This document shows, one piece after another, positions 8,616 to 8,994 of a stretch of 8,994 nt of DNA; the first letter of the stretch is position 1; each line of letters begins with the position of its first letter. The translations under genes and the position numbers were made by a program. Origin of the DNA: Actinomycetales bacterium. Lineage in GTDB: Bacteria; Actinomycetota; Actinomycetes; Mycobacteriales; Mycobacteriaceae. The DNA lies in NCBI GenBank assembly GCA_012841845.1, contig DUTZ01000168.1, positions 1 to 8,994 on the forward strand, given 5' to 3'. The notes below the pieces were generated by a model, which did no database searches, had not been told where the DNA came from, and worked only from the letters and a program-made list of their open reading frames with translations.

Positions 8616-8994
8616 GTGATCACGATCGACGACCTGGAGGTGCGCGCCGGCGTGCGCACCCTGCTCCACATGGACGGGTCCTCGCTGCGGGTCCAGCCGG
8701 GCGACCGGATCGGCCTGGTGGGCCGGAACGGTGCGGGTAAGACGACGACGATGAGGATCCTCGCCGGCGAGGGCGAGCCTTATGCAGGGAAGGTCGGCCG
8801 GACCGGCGAGATCGGCTACCTGCCGCAGGACCCGCGCGAGGGCAACATGGACCAGCTCGCGCGGAGCCGGGTGCTCTCGGCCCGCGGGCTGGACGTGCTC
8901 ATGGCGCAGATGGCCGAGGCGCAGGAACTCATGGCCGATGCCGACGACGAGGCCGTGCGGGACAAGGCCGTGCGCCGCTACGGGCGGCTGGAGG
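8616..8994 (+). CDS. ABC-F family ATPase, Rv1473-like (5' part)
   Basis: The first 126 codons are visible; the gene continues past the right edge. The start is GTG 8616, directly before the conserved ITIDDLEVRAG opening, with GAGACGAGG (8596-8604) as a distant ribosome binding site. Walker A is GRNGAGKT (36-43) in GDRIGLVGRNGAGKTTTMRILAG, followed by GEIGYLPQDP with the Q-loop. The ATPase opening without any membrane segment, plus the LPQDP form, indicates the ABC-F group of ribosome-associated translation factors, some of which protect ribosomes from macrolides and related drugs. From memory it closely resembles M. tuberculosis Rv1473, annotated as macrolide-related and reported in the WhiB7 regulon, though resistance cannot be claimed from this fragment. 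The second ATPase domain, the inter-domain linker and the signature motifs lie outside the window. Confidence 0.9.
   Translation, partial: MITIDDLEVRAGVRTLLHMDGSSLRVQPGDRIGLVGRNGAGKTTTMRILAGEGEPYAGKVGRTGEIGYLPQDPREGNMDQLARSRVLSARGLDVLMAQMAEAQELMADADDEAVRDKAVRRYGRLE

Noticed and set aside
7811..8671. Minus-strand open frame overlapping the cyclase start and the ABC-F start
   Set aside because: It covers the palindrome and the opposite strand of the ABC-F gene, and its composition is extremely Arg/Pro-rich with no domain.

Overview
The window is high-GC DNA from an actinobacterium, most likely one of the Mycobacteriales (Dietzia, Gordonia, Rhodococcus and Mycobacterium relatives). I base this on three things: the gene order sufR-B-D-C-S-U-T, the use of SufU rather than SufA/SufE, and a downstream ABC-F gene whose start closely resembles, from memory, M. 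tuberculosis Rv1473, which lies near the suf operon there. The genus is inference; a carotenoid-making Dietzia or Rhodococcus would fit.

Region 1 (1-6272, + strand) is a SUF iron-sulfur cluster assembly operon. It reads: the 3' part of the cluster-sensing repressor sufR, the scaffold genes sufB and sufD, the ATPase sufC, the cysteine desulfurase sufS, the zinc sulfur-relay gene sufU, and the DUF59 maturation gene sufT. Spacing is tight (4-base overlaps at sufR/sufB and sufS/sufU, 5-base gaps at sufB/sufD and sufU/sufT, gaps of 55 and 35 bases around sufC), so one transcript is likely. SufS takes sulfur from cysteine, SufU carries it, SufBC2D builds the cluster, SufT helps deliver it, and SufR closes the feedback loop. 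A GC-rich hairpin at 6297-6328 probably ends the unit. SufB has no intein.

Region 2 (6273-8319) holds two convergent genes that overlap by 77 bases. One is an ankyrin-repeat protein with a Tat-type lipoprotein signal peptide (+ strand). The other is a solitary FAD-dependent lycopene cyclase (- strand), with no other carotenoid genes in view.

Region 3 (8320-8994) is a divergent intergenic region of about 296 bases followed by the start of an ABC-F ATPase gene (+ strand) that runs off the right edge. The intergenic region contains the least explained DNA in the window: a 66-base imperfect palindrome (8395-8460) built from repeated CGTGTGGAT-like units. It also holds a short hairpin and a possible 17-codon upstream reading frame ahead of the ABC-F gene. 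No RNA genes, CRISPR arrays, transposases or attachment sites were seen. All protein-coding calls rest on motif recognition by eye, without database searches.
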